Positions 14,012 through 14,318 of a stretch of 14,318 bases of DNA are shown here, in pieces. The number at the start of each line of letters is the position of its first letter. Position 1 is the first letter of the stretch. The stretch comes from Comamonadaceae bacterium. Its GTDB lineage: Bacteria; Pseudomonadota; Gammaproteobacteria; Burkholderiales; Burkholderiaceae. The notes under the pieces were generated by a model that was given only the letters and a program-made list of their open reading frames with translations, had not been told where the DNA came from and did no database searches. The position numbers were made by a program, and so were the translations under genes. The stretch is taken from contig CANKOT010000058.1 in assembly GCA_947484245.1 (NCBI GenBank), positions 1-14,318 on the forward strand, in the 5' to 3' direction.

Positions 14012-14318
14012 TTAAGGTTTGATGTAATTCGTAATCTTGGCGGTAAACGCAGACAATATGCCTGGCATCAACGCGTACTCACTTGTTAGAGTTACTGACG
14101 TTGAATCAGATGTCTTAAAGCAGTTGGCCTTAGTGCCAATCGGGCACTGGATGGAAGATGCATAAGGGTCAGCATCTGTAAAACGGAAGAACACATCGTA
14201 TTGAGTACCACTGCTGGTCTGAGTCACGCTGTAGTCGTTATCAGTTCCAACCAACACCACATAGCTGCCATTTGCCAGTTGCGGGCCAATAGCAAGGCCT
14301 TCCCATTTTTCTGGAGAC
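14012..14318 (-). CDS. Esterase-like activity of phytase family protein, C-terminal end (5' part beyond window)
   Basis: The frame is open from the right edge down to the stop at 14012-14014, giving the last 101 residues; no start belongs to this piece. It begins SPEKWEGLAIGPQLANGSYV and continues VLVGTDNDYSVT. The E-G-L-A-x-G-P-x-L followed by a D-N-D-[FY] stretch is the C-terminal signature of the phytase-like esterase domain (PF13449), a beta-propeller usually found in secreted or periplasmic proteins. The closing part contains two cysteines (CPIGTKANCF), which could form a disulfide and fit an extracytoplasmic location, and ends ITNYIKP. Substrate is unknown, and activity on phytate is not shown for most members. 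A 13-bp-stem terminator follows. Confidence 0.6.
   Translation of the reverse strand, partial: SPEKWEGLAIGPQLANGSYVVLVGTDNDYSVTQTSSGTQYDVFFRFTDADPYASSIQCPIGTKANCFKTSDSTSVTLTSEYALMPGILSAFTAKITNYIKP

Overview
The window looks like a stretch of a betaproteobacterial chromosome. It is probably Burkholderiales, and a Comamonadaceae-like freshwater type would fit. This rests on the gene types (serine-glyoxylate aminotransferase beside a large FAD/Fe-S dehydrogenase, a long-form SppA behind a small HTH gene), moderate GC and ordinary ATG/GTG/TTG starts. No marker gene fixes the taxon. No rRNA, tRNA, CRISPR array, transposase, integrase or phage structural gene is visible.

Left part (1-5663), metabolic genes: a class V aminotransferase (serine/alanine-glyoxylate type, cut by the left edge, minus strand) diverges across 61 bp from a 1033-residue FAD-plus-Fe-S dehydrogenase of the YdiJ/D-lactate dehydrogenase type. 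Together they suggest oxidation of a 2-hydroxyacid such as glycolate and transamination of the resulting 2-oxoacid. A two-CBS-domain protein converges on the dehydrogenase. A 346-bp AT-rich gap with a 9-bp inverted repeat separates it from a DUF1648/SdpI-like membrane protein.

Middle part (5776-10601): a lipoprotein of the choice-of-anchor I (beta-propeller) type is followed by a strong hairpin. Next comes a two-gene unit: a small XRE regulator whose near-consensus promoter predicts a leaderless mRNA, and sppA, whose Shine-Dalgarno overlaps the regulator's stop codon. SppA keeps the Lys209/Ser410 dyad. A possible 58-residue ORF and a DedA/VTT-like membrane protein on the minus strand follow.

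Right part (10602-14318), accessory in character: AT-richer, single-gene units in mixed orientation. They are a Rossmann-like protein resembling DUF115/MptE or glycosyltransferase proteins, a VOC protein without the usual metal ligands, a secreted protein with an HYH...CWMWTN signature, a one-repeat Sel1 fragment, an unrecognised three-helix membrane protein with a clear terminator, and the C-terminus of a phytase-like esterase entering from the right with its own 13-bp-stem terminator.

I did not find a clear multi-gene defence or otherwise novel system. The items most worth a second look are the leaderless XRE-sppA unit with its upstream hairpin, the Rossmann-like orphan, the secreted HYH/CWMWTN protein, and the structured non-coding region at 13800-13970.
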